64,000 bases of DNA from Flavobacterium sp. MFBS3-15 (GTDB lineage: Bacteria > Bacteroidota > Bacteroidia > Flavobacteriales > Flavobacteriaceae): NCBI RefSeq assembly GCF_026107645.2, contig NZ_JAPCHV010000008.1:123730-187729 (forward strand). Reading direction: 5' to 3'. Of this stretch, positions 8,079-17,474 are shown one piece after another (positions within the stretch are counted from its first letter, which is position 1; each line of letters starts with the position of its first letter). The notes beneath the pieces are model-generated. The model was not told the origin of the DNA. It saw nothing but the letters and a program-made list of their open reading frames with translations, and did no database searches. The position numbers and the translations under genes were made by a program.

Positions 8079-9623
8079 ATGACCATGACCAAAAAGCTCA
8101 TCCTTATACTATCAATATTCTTTACCCTGAGTACTTCGGCACAGCAGGAAGCAATGTACCATGTGTTCCAGCGCAGTTTTTTTGACAGCGACGGCGATGG
8201 CCACGGCGACCTGAAGGGTATGCAGCAAAAGCTGGACTACCTGAACCAGTTGGGCGTGACCACGATACTGCTTACACCACTGTACCAAAGTGATTTTTAC
8301 CATAATTATTTTGCAACCGATTTTGATGCTATTGATAAGGAGTACGGCACGTTCAAAGAATACAGGGATCTAATTACGGAGGTGCATAAGCGAAAGATGA
8401 AGCTGTACCAGGACGTGGAGATGCAGTATGTTACCGGTAAGCATCCGTGGTTTGCGGATTCGTATAAAAATCCAAAGTCGCAATACAGTAAATACCTTTA
8501 TTATAATGATAAGGCCAATGAAAAGCCATGGTATTTTTGGGATGTGGCGGAGTTTACCACCTACGATAACCTGAAGGAACAGATTATTGTAGTCAACATG
8601 AAAGACCCGAAAGTAAAGGAATACACGTTGAAGGTTCTTAAATACTGGGCCGATCCAAACGGCGATGGCAAATTTGATGACGGAGTGGATGGCTATCGCC
8701 TTGACCACATGATGGACAACCTGGACAATGCCAACAAGCTTACTAACCTGTTTAAGGACTTCTGGACACCGATACTTACCGGCCTCAGGAAAACCAACCC
8801 TGCATTGCAGATCGTTGCCGAACAGGCCGACTGGAACTCATACGGCCACGAATATTTTACCAAAGGAAATGTAGACAGGGTGTTTGCCTTCCGGCTGAAG
8901 CAGGCCATTTGCACTTTTGATAAAAAGAAGATTGAAAAAGCTGCCGACAGTACTTTCCTGTATAACCCCGCAGGGAAACAGCAGGTAGTGTTTATTGAGA
9001 ACCACGACACCGACCGCTTTGCATCAGAGCCGGGCATGAATATTGGGAAACTGAGAATAGGCGCCGCGCTGAACCTGCTCATCGGAGGTGTGCCCTCTAT
9101 CTATTACGGGCAGGAACTGGGCATGAAAGGCAAGCGGGTGCAGCACGCTTCCGACGGCACCGACATCCCTATCCGTGAGGCATTTGAATGGTATGCGAAA
9201 GAGGATGGCCCCGGCATGGCCACGTGGTATAAGGATTCCGGCCTGTGGTGGGACAACCGCAACATGAAGCCTGACGATGGCATTTCGCTGGAGGAGCAGC
9301 AAAAAGACCCGAACTCACTGTGGTCCTACTACCGCCAGTTGATTAAACTAAGGAAAACATGGTATGCTTTGTCAAAAGGCGATTACAAAACCATACCGAA
9401 TACGAGCGATAAAGTGTTTTCCTTCGTGCGTACCTTCGAAATGGAAAAAGTATTGGTTGTAATAAACCTTTCCCCTGACACCGAAGAAGTGCTGTTGGAT
9501 CCGTATGAAGACTACAGCATTGCCCATCTTAAACTGCTTTCCGGGACACCGAATGTAAAGTTGCCGAGGGACGGCAGGTATGTTACGCTGCCGCCGTATG
9601 CGGTACAGGTATGGAAATTTTAA
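8079..9623 (+). CDS. Exported alpha-amylase family (GH13) enzyme
   Basis: The 514-residue protein has a signal peptide (to about STSAQQ) and a GH13 (beta/alpha)8 domain. The catalytic triad is clear: nucleophile D209 in DGYRLDHMMD, acid/base E248 in IVAEQADW, and stabiliser D310 in FIENHDTDR. The N-terminal motif YHVFQRSFFDSDGDGHGDL is the first conserved region and a C-terminal beta domain follows (about 430-514). It resembles glucosidase or amylase types that act on short alpha-glucans. It is the last gene of the cluster, 55 bases after the GH127 gene. No SusC/SusD pair is nearby, so this is not a classical polysaccharide utilisation locus within the window. Confidence 0.9.
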   Translation: MTMTKKLILILSIFFTLSTSAQQEAMYHVFQRSFFDSDGDGHGDLKGMQQKLDYLNQLGVTTILLTPLYQSDFYHNYFATDFDAIDKEYGTFKEYRDLITEVHKRKMKLYQDVEMQYVTGKHPWFADSYKNPKSQYSKYLYYNDKANEKPWYFWDVAEFTTYDNLKEQIIVVNMKDPKVKEYTLKVLKYWADPNGDGKFDDGVDGYRLDHMMDNLDNANKLTNLFKDFWTPILTGLRKTNPALQIVAEQADWNSYGHEYFTKGNVDRVFAFRLKQAICTFDKKKIEKAADSTFLYNPAGKQQVVFIENHDTDRFASEPGMNIGKLRIGAALNLLIGGVPSIYYGQELGMKGKRVQHASDGTDIPIREAFEWYAKEDGPGMATWYKDSGLWWDNRNMKPDDGISLEEQQKDPNSLWSYYRQLIKLRKTWYALSKGDYKTIPNTSDKVFSFVRTFEMEKVLVVINLSPDTEEVLLDPYEDYSIAHLKLLSGTPNVKLPRDGRYVTLPPYAVQVWKF

Positions 9624-9833
9624 ATGCCGTAAAATTTTTATACTCCTCTACGTTTTTCATTTTTTTTGCTGTGATATTAACCTAATGTAAAGTACGGCAA
9701 TCCCCATGTTTTGCTGTGCTGGCGGTAATCGCGCATTCTTAACGCTGTGATTTTTTGGGTTTGTAAAAAATTGATTAACAAAAACATAACTGTTATTTTA
9801 TTTAATAGAAACCTCTTTGGGGCATCGTAATTA

Positions 9834-9841
9834 TAATTTTG
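9834..9841 (+). promoter_or_regulatory. -7 promoter box of the Ig-repeat T9SS gene
   Basis: TAATTTTG fits TAnnTTTG and lies 36 bases before the ATG at 9877. A TTTG at 9816-9819 is closer than the usual -33 spacing, so only the -7 element is claimed. The region 9624-9876 otherwise holds AT-rich leader DNA with no gene. Confidence 0.4.
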
Positions 9842-9876
9842 GTTGCATTTGAAAAAATAAATCCAATAAAAAAATT

Positions 9877-12800
9877 ATGATGAAAATTTTACGACAGAAA
9901 ATGTCCGCCTTACTCACTCTTGCAGCCCTGATGATCGGTGTGCTTTCGTGGGGACAGGCATTTACCCTTACCCATGGATTTGGCGGCCCAAGCGGTGTGC
10001 CTGCAGGAATCCAGATTGTGTCCTATGACGGTGTTACGGCATGCAGCACAACTTCAAACGGAGCTAATGCAGTGACTACACTCCGGCTGAAAGCCATGCC
10101 CGGCTATAATTTTACAGTTACGGGTATTTCAGGAACAGGTGTGCGAAGTAATTCCGGAGCAAGCCTCTTTACCATTGTGTATGTAAACAATGGCAATACA
10201 AATACGGGAACCGCGGCTACTATCAGCGGCAGCTCAAGCTGTTCGGGTACGGCAGCATTAAATTCCCTTGTCGTCCCCCCAGCCAACCAACTGGTTCCGG
10301 AAAATGCTACGGTCGACATCAAAGTACAGCGTGCCCCGGGAAGTACATCCGGATTAGGGTACAGCCACGTAAAATCAATCGTGATCCACGGTGTTGTTTC
10401 TCCGTCCGCTCCTCAGGCTCCTGTGGCTACAGCAGCTACAGATATTGTATCTACAGGGTTTATGGCCAACTGGAATTCGGTGACAGGCGCTACCGGCTAC
10501 CGGCTTGATGTAGCTACCGATGCTGCTTTTACCCAAATGCACGAGATATATGACAATTTCGCAGTATCGGGAACTTCGCAGTTTTGTGATATCGATATCC
10601 TTGCCAATACAACCTATTATTACAGGGTGCGTGCGGAAATCAATACTGCTTCATCGGACGATTCCAACACTATTTCTCTAACTACGCCTAACCCTGTTCC
10701 TGCAACTGTGGTAACAACCCAGATTCTTCCGGCAGGCATTACAGCATCGACGGCAACAGCAGGCGGGAACGTAACCGATGACGGGCAGGATGTAGTATCA
10801 GCGCGCGGCACGGTATATGCCACCACGGCAAACCCTACCACGGCTTCGTCTCTTACAACTGACGGCACAGGGGAGGGTACTTTTACCAGTAACCTGGCCT
10901 CGCTTTCTCCAAATACGCAATATTTCTACAGGGCCTATGCTACCAACAGCACAGGGACATCCTATGGAGCTGAATATTCATTCTGGACGCACGCCAATAC
11001 TCCGGGTGTACCGGTTACAAGCAACCCTTCGCTTTTTGCGCTGGATATCGCATTGAATGTAAACGGCAACCCTGCCAATACACTGTATGCCATCAGGATT
11101 AACGGCGGCGGCAATACCGATATGTATGTGGATGCCAATGGCAACCTTACAGACACCATCGTATGGCTCACTGCTTCACAATGGGGGGCTATCATAAGTG
11201 TCGACGTAATCCAGCCCAATACTGCTTATTCGTTTGACGTTGCGGCACAGAATGGCGCAGGCGTTCAGACACCATGGAGCACGGCGGGTACAGGTACTAC
11301 CGCTGCGCTTGCCGGCCCAACTACGCTTACTTTGATAAGCAACACCATCGACTTTGAGCCGGCATGCCTTAGCACTGACCCGAACGGGGCAATTGGCACC
11401 ATTACTTTTGATGCTACGAACCTTAGCGGACAGGGCATCGGGCTTGGCGATGTGGCCATCAGCGGCCCGAACGGTGCAGATTTGGAAGGCATCAGCTTTA
11501 GCGGAAGCGCTACAGGCACATTTGACGAGGGCGCCTATCTGCTGGAAGATGTGGAAGAAGGTGAAGATGTAACGGTATATGTACGTTTTGACCCTACCGC
11601 AGGCGTTAGCTACGGCACGCTTACTTTCGAAATAAAATTGGTTGACCCAATGAACATCACGGCCAACCCGCTGACGCTGGATGTGGTAATCGTTGACCTT
11701 CCTGAAGCTCCTGCTGCGCAAACCGTATGCAACGGCTCTACCGTGGCCGACCTCCAGACAACCTCAGGAACCGGCATTAAGTGGTACACTGCCCAAACCG
11801 GCGGTACTGCCCTTGCAATGACAGAAGTGCTTACTGCCCAAACTTACTACGCTTCGCAAAGCATAGGCGACTGCGAAAGCGGAAGGATCCCTGTAGCACT
11901 TACCGTAAACCCTATACCGGATGCGCCTGTTGCCGCTGCACAGGCATTCTGCGGGACATCAACTGTGGCCGACCTTGTTGTAACTACAGGCACAGCCCCA
12001 AAATGGTACAATGTTGAAACAGGTGGTACTGAGCTTGCCGAAACAGAAGCCATAGCTACAGGCAACTACTATGTAACGCAAACCGTAAACGGCTGCGAAA
12101 GTCCAAGGACTATGGTTGCCGTTACCGTGAACGCAATCCCTGATGCGCCGGTTGCTGCCGCACAGGCATTTTGCGGTGCAAATACAGTGGCTGACCTTTC
12201 CGTAACTACAGGCTTAGCGCCAAAATGGTACGAAGCCGAAACAGGCGGGACAGAGCTTGCCGCAACTGTTGCCATAACAACAGGCACTTACTATGTGTCG
12301 CAAACGGTAAACGGTTGCGAAAGCCCGAGGACAATGGTTAACGTAACCGTTAACACAATCCCTGCCGCACCGGTGGTTGACGATGTGCAGCCTTTCTGTA
12401 CGCAGGCAACTGTGGCCGACCTGGAAGCTACGGGCGAAGGCATACTATGGTACACTACGCCGACAGGCGGTACAGCACTTGCAGAAACTACTGCCCTGAC
12501 AGCAGGTACATCGATATACTATGCCTCACAAACGGTTAATGGGTGTGAGAGTACACTGAGATCGGCTGTAGCGGTACAGCTTACCGTTACTGCTGCCCCG
12601 GCAGCATCGGCACAGGCATTTTGTGGCGAGTCTACCGTAAGCGAACTTATGTCGGGCGGAACTGCCGTTCAGTGGTATGCTGACGAAACCGGCGGTACAG
12701 CCCTTGAAGATACGGCCAGCCTCGAAACAGCTACATATTATGTGACCCAGACCATAAACGGCTGCGAAAGCCCAAGGACTCCTGTAGCCGTAACTGTTAA

Positions 12801-13935
12801 TACCATACCAGATACCCCAACGGCTGCTGCCCAGGACTTCTGCGGAAGCGCCATCGTGAGTCAGCTTGCTGTTACGACAGGAACCAACGCACTTTGGTAC
12901 CAGGACGAAACCGGAGGTACTGCACTTGCGGGTAATGCCGCACTCGCAACAGGAACCTACTATGTATCGCAAACCGTGAACGGATGCGAAAGCCCAAGGG
13001 CTGCCGTTGCTGTTACGGTAAACACGGTACCTGCCGTTCCTGCCACCATGCCGCTTACCTTTTGTAATGCCGCAACGGTAGACGGGCTTACTGCGACAGG
13101 TGATAACCTTCAGTGGTATGCCGCCGCCACAGGTGGCGAGGCTCTTGAAGCGTCTGCCGCTGTACAATCAGGATTATATTATGTTACGCAAACAGTGAAC
13201 GGATGCGAAAGCGTAAGGACTGCCGTACAGGTAACACTGAATGTTACTATGGCGCCAACGGCTGCTACACAATCGTTTTGTAATGCCGCTACTGTGGCTG
13301 ACCTTGAAGTTACAACCGGTACAGCTGTAAAATGGTACGAAGCCGAAACAGGCGGAACGGAACTGGATGCTGAGGCTGCCCTTGAAACAGCGACCTACTA
13401 CGTGTCGCAAACCATTAACGGATGTGAAAGCCCAAGGACACCGGTAGCTGTTACTGTGACGGAGGTGACGGACATCACCGGTGAAGGGGAGCAGGAATTT
13501 GAGGCAGGCGAAACATTGGCCGACCTTGAAGTGGAAGGCGATAATATCGTATGGTATGCTGAAGAAGATCTTATAAATGTGCTTCCTGAAACAACCCTCC
13601 TTTCAGACGGCAACACATATTACGCTGTGGCTGCCCAGGGTGGGTGTACAAGCGATGTTTTTGCGGTAGTTGTTGATGAGGTGCTAAGTGCAGGCGGATT
13701 TGATAAAGCCGGCCTTAGCTGCTATCCGAACCCCGTGAATGATGTGCTGAACCTTTCTTACCGTGAAGCCATCTCAGGAGTAGTGGTGTACAACTTATTG
13801 GGCCAGCCGGTCCTTACGGCAACTCCAAACGCTGCGTCGGCCACGATAGACCTGTCATCGCTTGCCGGTGGGAACTATATTGTAAAAATAACATCGGGCG
13901 ACAGCTCGGCAACCATAAAAGTAATTAAGCGATAG
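9877..13935 (+). CDS. Giant T9SS cargo protein with fibronectin III and nine Ig-like repeats
   Basis: This 1352-residue protein has a signal peptide (to about LSWGQA), a beta-rich N-terminal region, a fibronectin III-like domain (about 185-270), further beta domains, and from about 610 to 1270 nine copies of a roughly 73-residue Ig-like unit. Each full unit carries FCxxxTVADL, a WY-x-AETGGT core, TYYVxQT and NGCESPRT, with two cysteines likely forming a disulphide; the ninth lacks the first cysteine and is acidic. The last 75 residues form a T9SS type A sorting domain (SCYPNPVNDVLNLSY, VYNLLGQPV, GNYIVKI), so the protein should be exported by the T9SS and anchored to the surface. It is probably a surface adhesin; substrate unknown. 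A hairpin terminator follows at 13961. Confidence 0.9.
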   Translation: MMKILRQKMSALLTLAALMIGVLSWGQAFTLTHGFGGPSGVPAGIQIVSYDGVTACSTTSNGANAVTTLRLKAMPGYNFTVTGISGTGVRSNSGASLFTIVYVNNGNTNTGTAATISGSSSCSGTAALNSLVVPPANQLVPENATVDIKVQRAPGSTSGLGYSHVKSIVIHGVVSPSAPQAPVATAATDIVSTGFMANWNSVTGATGYRLDVATDAAFTQMHEIYDNFAVSGTSQFCDIDILANTTYYYRVRAEINTASSDDSNTISLTTPNPVPATVVTTQILPAGITASTATAGGNVTDDGQDVVSARGTVYATTANPTTASSLTTDGTGEGTFTSNLASLSPNTQYFYRAYATNSTGTSYGAEYSFWTHANTPGVPVTSNPSLFALDIALNVNGNPANTLYAIRINGGGNTDMYVDANGNLTDTIVWLTASQWGAIISVDVIQPNTAYSFDVAAQNGAGVQTPWSTAGTGTTAALAGPTTLTLISNTIDFEPACLSTDPNGAIGTITFDATNLSGQGIGLGDVAISGPNGADLEGISFSGSATGTFDEGAYLLEDVEEGEDVTVYVRFDPTAGVSYGTLTFEIKLVDPMNITANPLTLDVVIVDLPEAPAAQTVCNGSTVADLQTTSGTGIKWYTAQTGGTALAMTEVLTAQTYYASQSIGDCESGRIPVALTVNPIPDAPVAAAQAFCGTSTVADLVVTTGTAPKWYNVETGGTELAETEAIATGNYYVTQTVNGCESPRTMVAVTVNAIPDAPVAAAQAFCGANTVADLSVTTGLAPKWYEAETGGTELAATVAITTGTYYVSQTVNGCESPRTMVNVTVNTIPAAPVVDDVQPFCTQATVADLEATGEGILWYTTPTGGTALAETTALTAGTSIYYASQTVNGCESTLRSAVAVQLTVTAAPAASAQAFCGESTVSELMSGGTAVQWYADETGGTALEDTASLETATYYVTQTINGCESPRTPVAVTVNTIPDTPTAAAQDFCGSAIVSQLAVTTGTNALWYQDETGGTALAGNAALATGTYYVSQTVNGCESPRAAVAVTVNTVPAVPATMPLTFCNAATVDGLTATGDNLQWYAAATGGEALEASAAVQSGLYYVTQTVNGCESVRTAVQVTLNVTMAPTAATQSFCNAATVADLEVTTGTAVKWYEAETGGTELDAEAALETATYYVSQTINGCESPRTPVAVTVTEVTDITGEGEQEFEAGETLADLEVEGDNIVWYAEEDLINVLPETTLLSDGNTYYAVAAQGGCTSDVFAVVVDEVLSAGGFDKAGLSCYPNPVNDVLNLSYREAISGVVVYNLLGQPVLTATPNAASATIDLSSLAGGNYIVKITSGDSSATIKVIKR
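11725..13460 (+). repeat. In-frame tandem repeat of about 220 bp encoding Ig-like units
   Basis: Eight recognisable copies with conserved cysteine, GGT and CES codons follow at roughly 216-225 base intervals. Copies share long near-identical stretches, for example the coding of VNGCESPRT, so unequal recombination or read-assembly collapse is plausible here. Confidence 0.8.
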
Positions 13936-13960
13936 GTTATTAATTGTTTTTGTGATAAAG

Positions 13961-13983
13961 GGCTCCCAAAATAAATGGGAGCC
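13961..13983 (+). terminator. Rho-independent terminator of the Ig-repeat gene
   Basis: GGCTCCCA and TGGGAGCC form an 8-bp perfect stem with a 7-base loop, followed by a run of T. It lies 26 bases after the stop codon at 13935. Confidence 0.85.
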
Positions 13984-14135
13984 TTTTTTATAAACTCATT
14001 TCGAAAAAGCGAGACGAATGTAATGTTTAAATTAAGGAGGCATCCTTTGAATTGGAGGATACTTTGGAGTCTTTAGGGGATATGAGGCGGTGATAAACAA
14101 AAAGGGTCCCGCTAATTGCAGAACCCGGATATCCC

Positions 14136-14606
14136 TTAAATATTCTTGAGGGCCAGGGAGGTTAGTTGGGATATCCTGGAGTCCCATTCCTCAGTCTTGT
14201 GGAACTGGTTGGAAGGAATCCTCCATATCTTTGTTTCATGGATGCATTCGCCAAACTTTTCGAGTTCTTTGGCGGTAGCATAATCTTTCAGTTTTTCAAT
14301 CCCGCACATGGCGATGATACCCATTTCGGGGTAAATATTAAGGCTGTGCACGGCAAACAGGATATCGGTTATCCTTTTTCGCTGTTCTGTTGGTGCGGCG
14401 GCTACTACCAGTATGTTCCTTTTCTTAATGGTCAGCAGGTAATTGGCCGGCCCGATTTCGGTTACAGCCAACGGCTTTAAAGTAGCCATGCCTGTTTCAT
14501 CTATATATAATTCTTTTATTGAAGATGGGTTAAGGCGTTTACAAATATCTTTTACGGTGGCAGATTTTCCGGAACTTTTCGATCCTTTAATTATTATGTA
14601 TTTCAT
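14136..14606 (-). CDS. Small P-loop ATP-binding protein
   Basis: The 156-residue protein begins with a Walker A motif, IIIKGSKSSGKSATVKDI, and has a hydrophobic strand ILVVAAAP that could precede the second nucleotide-binding element, so it is likely a small P-loop NTPase or kinase-like protein. No further domain is recognisable. It stands alone on the minus strand between the T9SS gene (convergent) and a repeat cluster. I do not recognise a named family or pathway. It could be a nucleoside or peptide kinase-like protein, but the lack of a lid or substrate motif means no reaction should be assigned. Confidence 0.65.
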   Translation of the reverse strand: MKYIIIKGSKSSGKSATVKDICKRLNPSSIKELYIDETGMATLKPLAVTEIGPANYLLTIKKRNILVVAAAPTEQRKRITDILFAVHSLNIYPEMGIIAMCGIEKLKDYATAKELEKFGECIHETKIWRIPSNQFHKTEEWDSRISQLTSLALKNI

Positions 14607-14910
14607 TTAGGGTAACAAGGTGTTTTTGGTGACCTCAAGGTACTGAAACGTGTTAAATAAATCTTAAAAAAACCTACAAAATAAGGCATAGACAAAGTAT
14701 AGACAACGTATTTATATTGATTTAAAAATCAAACTATTATGTTTAAATGGCAAAATGTGTAGTCCTATGTTGTAGTAAAAAGGGAAGTTTTTTTAAATTC
14801 AGGAAGTCATTTTCTGCGTGCAGGGAAGCAGAATCCTGCAATCATGAATGAGTCTCGGAAGCCCTGTCAGCAGCGGTTTTTAAGCTAGTTTATAGAGGCA
14901 GGGCCGATAC

Positions 14911-15238
14911 TTTTCCATTTCGAACGAAGTTTACGGAGAGAGAAATCTCGAATGATAACGTAAATAAATTGAGATTTCTCCCGTTGGTCGAAATGGAAGG
15001 GCCGCACCTGTCGTTGAATGTGTTTCCATTTCGAACGGAGTTTACGAAGTGAGAAATCTCAGGTGATAACGTAAATAAATTGAGATTTCTCCCGTTGGTC
15101 GAAATGGAAGAACGAGATTTCTCCCGTTGGGACGAATGAAAGGGGGATGTTTTCCATTTCGAACGGAGTTTACTGAGAGAGAAATCTCGGGTGATAACGT
15201 AAATAAGTTGGGGATTTCTCCTGCTGTAGAAATGGAAA
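14911..15238. repeat. First cluster of TTTCGAAC...GAGAAATCTC palindromes
   Basis: Three long imperfect palindromes (14911-14999, 15022-15110, 15150-15238) and a half copy (15113-15138) occupy the 14607-15262 gap. Each has a left arm CCATTTCGAACGGAGTTTAC then GAGAAATCTC, a loop of about 20-25 bases, and a right arm GAGATTTCTCCCGTTGGTCG then AAATGG. All three share the loop core TGATAACGTAAATAA, which is not the loop used by the copies at 20.6-21.7 kb. The rest of this gap (14607-14910) contains only AT-rich sequence and a small inverted repeat TTGATTT-aa-AAATCAA at 14717-14732. Confidence 0.9.
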
Positions 15239-15262
15239 CTGCGGAATAGGAATCAATAAAAA

Positions 15263-15282
15263 AGCCATCTTTTCAGACGGCT
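15263..15282 (-). terminator. Terminator of prfC
   Basis: Read on the minus strand, AGCCGTC and GATGGCT form a short stem (one G-U pair) with a 6-base loop, followed by TTTTTTATTG. It starts 8 bases after the prfC stop codon. Confidence 0.75.
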
Positions 15283-15290
15283 TAGTATCG

Positions 15291-16880
15291 TTAATCAAAC
15301 TCCGACGTAAAGAACAGCTTTACGCTCGGGTATTTGGATTGTGTCATTTGTATGGAGAAATCCGAGTCGGCCAAAAATACCAGCTGCCCGAATTTGTCTT
15401 TGGCCAAAAATTTCTGCTTGATGCGCTTGAATTCGGCGAACTCCTCGTTCTTCGGGTCGTCCGGCTTTACCCAGCAGGCTTTGTAGGCCGGGAAGTTTTC
15501 GTAGGAACACTTGGCGCCATATTCATGCTCCAGGCGGTACTGGATTACTTCATACTGCAGCGCGCCCACGGTACCGATGACCTTACGGCCATTCATTTCG
15601 AGGGTAAATAGCTGTGCCACACCTTCGTCCATCAGCTGGTCGATGCCTTTTTCAAGCTGCTTGGCCTTCATTGGGTCGGCATTGTTGATGTAGCGGAAGT
15701 GCTCCGGGGAGAAGCTCGGGATGCCCTTAAAGCTCATTTGTTCGCCCTCGGTAAGCGTGTCGCCTATCTTAAAGTTGCCCGTGTCGTGCAGGCCGACAAT
15801 ATCGCCGGGGTAGGACACGTCCACAATTTCCTTTTTCTCCGCAAAAAAAGCATTCGGGCTGGAGAATTTCAGGTTCTTGTTATGGCGTACGTGCAGGTAG
15901 GGCTTGTTGCGCTCGAACTTACCCGAAACAATCTTCACGAACGCGATACGGTCGCGGTGCTTTGGGTCCATGTTGGCGTGTATCTTGAATACAAAGCCGG
16001 CAAACTTGTCCTCATCGGGCTTCACTTCGCGGGTATCGCTGTCCTTAGGCCTTGGCGAAGGGGCGATCTCGATGAAGCAGTCCAACAGTTCTCGCACCCC
16101 AAAGTTGTTGAGTGCCGAACCGAAGAACACCGGCTGCAGTTTGCCGTCAAGGTAGGCCTGGCGGTCGAATGCCGGGTACACCTCGTCGATAAGCTCCAGT
16201 TCCTCGCGGAGCTTCACTGCCGGCTTTGCGCCGATGATATTGTCGAGTTCCGGGTTGTTGATGTCCGAAAACGCTATGGTTTCTTCTATGTTCTTACGGC
16301 TGTCGCCGCTGAACAGGTTGATGTTCTTTTCCCAGATGTTGTAGATGCCCTGAAAGTCGTAGCCCATGCCGATGGGGAAGCTGAGAGGGGTAACGGTAAG
16401 GCCGAGCTTTTGCTCCACCTCGTCCATCAGGTCGAACGCATCCTTACCCTCACGGTCCAATTTATTGATGAAAACCAGCATCGGGATATTGCGCATGCGG
16501 CACACCTGTACGAGCTTTTCGGTCTGTTCCTCGACCCCTTTTGCCACGTCGATCACCACGATAACGCTGTCTACCGCGGTAAGGGTACGGAAGGTATCCT
16601 CGGCAAAGTCCTTGTGGCCGGGCGTATCGAGGATATTGATCTTTTTATCCTTGTAATTGAAAGCAAGCACCGATGTCGCCACCGAGATACCCCTCTGGCG
16701 CTCGATCTCCATGAAGTCGGACGTTGCGCCCTTCTTTATCTTGTTGCTCTTTACGGCGCCGGCCTCCTGTATCGCGCCCCCGAAAAGGAGCAGCTTTTCG
16801 GTTAGCGTGGTCTTACCCGCATCGGGGTGCGAGATGATGCCGAAGGTGCGCCTTCTTTCAATTTCTTCTTTAAAACTCAT
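15291..16880 (-). CDS. prfC: Peptide chain release factor 3
   Basis: The product is the translational GTPase RF3, which recycles RF1/RF2 from the ribosome after termination. The GTPase signature is complete: G1 SHPDAGKTTLTEK, switch I RGISVATSV, G3 DTPGHKDF, G4 INKLDREGKD, followed by the EF-Tu-like domain II and the RF3-specific C-terminal domain. I chose the ATG at 16880 (MSFKEEIERRR); an upstream in-frame ATG at 16907 would overlap the -7 box at 16905-16912. Length of 529 residues is normal. It is monocistronic, with its own terminator, and diverges from the hypothetical gene at 16983. Confidence 0.95.
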   Translation of the reverse strand: MSFKEEIERRRTFGIISHPDAGKTTLTEKLLLFGGAIQEAGAVKSNKIKKGATSDFMEIERQRGISVATSVLAFNYKDKKINILDTPGHKDFAEDTFRTLTAVDSVIVVIDVAKGVEEQTEKLVQVCRMRNIPMLVFINKLDREGKDAFDLMDEVEQKLGLTVTPLSFPIGMGYDFQGIYNIWEKNINLFSGDSRKNIEETIAFSDINNPELDNIIGAKPAVKLREELELIDEVYPAFDRQAYLDGKLQPVFFGSALNNFGVRELLDCFIEIAPSPRPKDSDTREVKPDEDKFAGFVFKIHANMDPKHRDRIAFVKIVSGKFERNKPYLHVRHNKNLKFSSPNAFFAEKKEIVDVSYPGDIVGLHDTGNFKIGDTLTEGEQMSFKGIPSFSPEHFRYINNADPMKAKQLEKGIDQLMDEGVAQLFTLEMNGRKVIGTVGALQYEVIQYRLEHEYGAKCSYENFPAYKACWVKPDDPKNEEFAEFKRIKQKFLAKDKFGQLVFLADSDFSIQMTQSKYPSVKLFFTSEFD

Positions 16881-16904
16881 GGGTATGCTTTTTATAAAAC
16901 CGTG

Positions 16905-16912
16905 CAAAAATA
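16905..16912 (-). promoter_or_regulatory. -7 promoter box of prfC
   Basis: On the minus strand TATTTTTG matches TAnnTTTG 24 bases upstream of the ATG at 16880. Its position excludes the longer open frame starting at 16907. Confidence 0.5.
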
Positions 16913-16952
16913 GGGTTTATATTTTGGAAAACATAGTTTTGGGGAAATTGGG

Positions 16953-16960
16953 TATATTTG
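16953..16960 (+). promoter_or_regulatory. -7 promoter box of the 16983 gene
   Basis: TATATTTG is a perfect TAnnTTTG match 22 bases before the ATG at 16983, forming a divergent pair with the prfC promoter. Confidence 0.45.
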
Positions 16961-16982
16961 AGTTCAGTAATTAAAACGCAAA

Positions 16983-17474
16983 ATGGTTTCATTAGTTAAG
17001 GTTGTAGATTGGGATTTGGTTGTAAAGTCGACCGCATTAGCGGTTCCATGTATAGCTACTTATATTGGTTATAGATTTGGACTTAAGTCTAAGAAAACAG
17101 AAATTTTAATACAACAAAAAGTCGCAGCTTTTCAGCAAATTAATGAAGGGCTGACAGATTTTAAGCGTTATCTTATGGCAGTAATTGCTGAAAATTCAGG
17201 AAATGAATTTGCACCACATCCAGAAGAAGGCGAAGGAGCACTTACTCATAGAGAGAAACTGCACAGGCTTTATGAAAAACATTCTATATTTTTGAGTAGT
17301 AAAAGTCGTAAAGAATTTGAAGATTTAATTGGCGAAATGAGTTTACTAAATAATGCTGAACTTAATATTGCAGCAGATAAAAATACAGATATTAATTGGA
17401 TGTCTGGCTATCCAATATTTGTTGATAAAGTAGATAGAGTCATTGCGGCACTTTACAAAGATCTGAATTTATAA
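16983..17474 (+). CDS. Hypothetical membrane-anchored protein
   Basis: The 163-residue protein has one N-terminal membrane segment (STALAVPCIATYIGYRFGL) and a soluble, charged, mostly helical remainder. I do not recognise a family. Its codon use is more AT-rich than that of prfC and the following T9SS-type genes, which suggests a different origin. The stop codon at 17472-17474 overlaps the edge of a dispersed repeat (17473-17502) that also occurs near 30.9 kb. It stands alone between the divergent prfC and the PorP/SprF gene. Confidence 0.65.
   Translation: MVSLVKVVDWDLVVKSTALAVPCIATYIGYRFGLKSKKTEILIQQKVAAFQQINEGLTDFKRYLMAVIAENSGNEFAPHPEEGEGALTHREKLHRLYEKHSIFLSSKSRKEFEDLIGEMSLLNNAELNIAADKNTDINWMSGYPIFVDKVDRVIAALYKDLNL

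Noticed and set aside
14136..14606. Small P-loop protein as part of a defence system with the nearby palindromes
   Set aside because: The gene has composition like its neighbours, and proximity to the repeat cluster is the only link.
15699..16805. 368-codon plus-strand frame antisense to prfC
   Set aside because: It mirrors the codon pattern of prfC and shows no domain, start context or promoter; RF3 on the other strand is certain.
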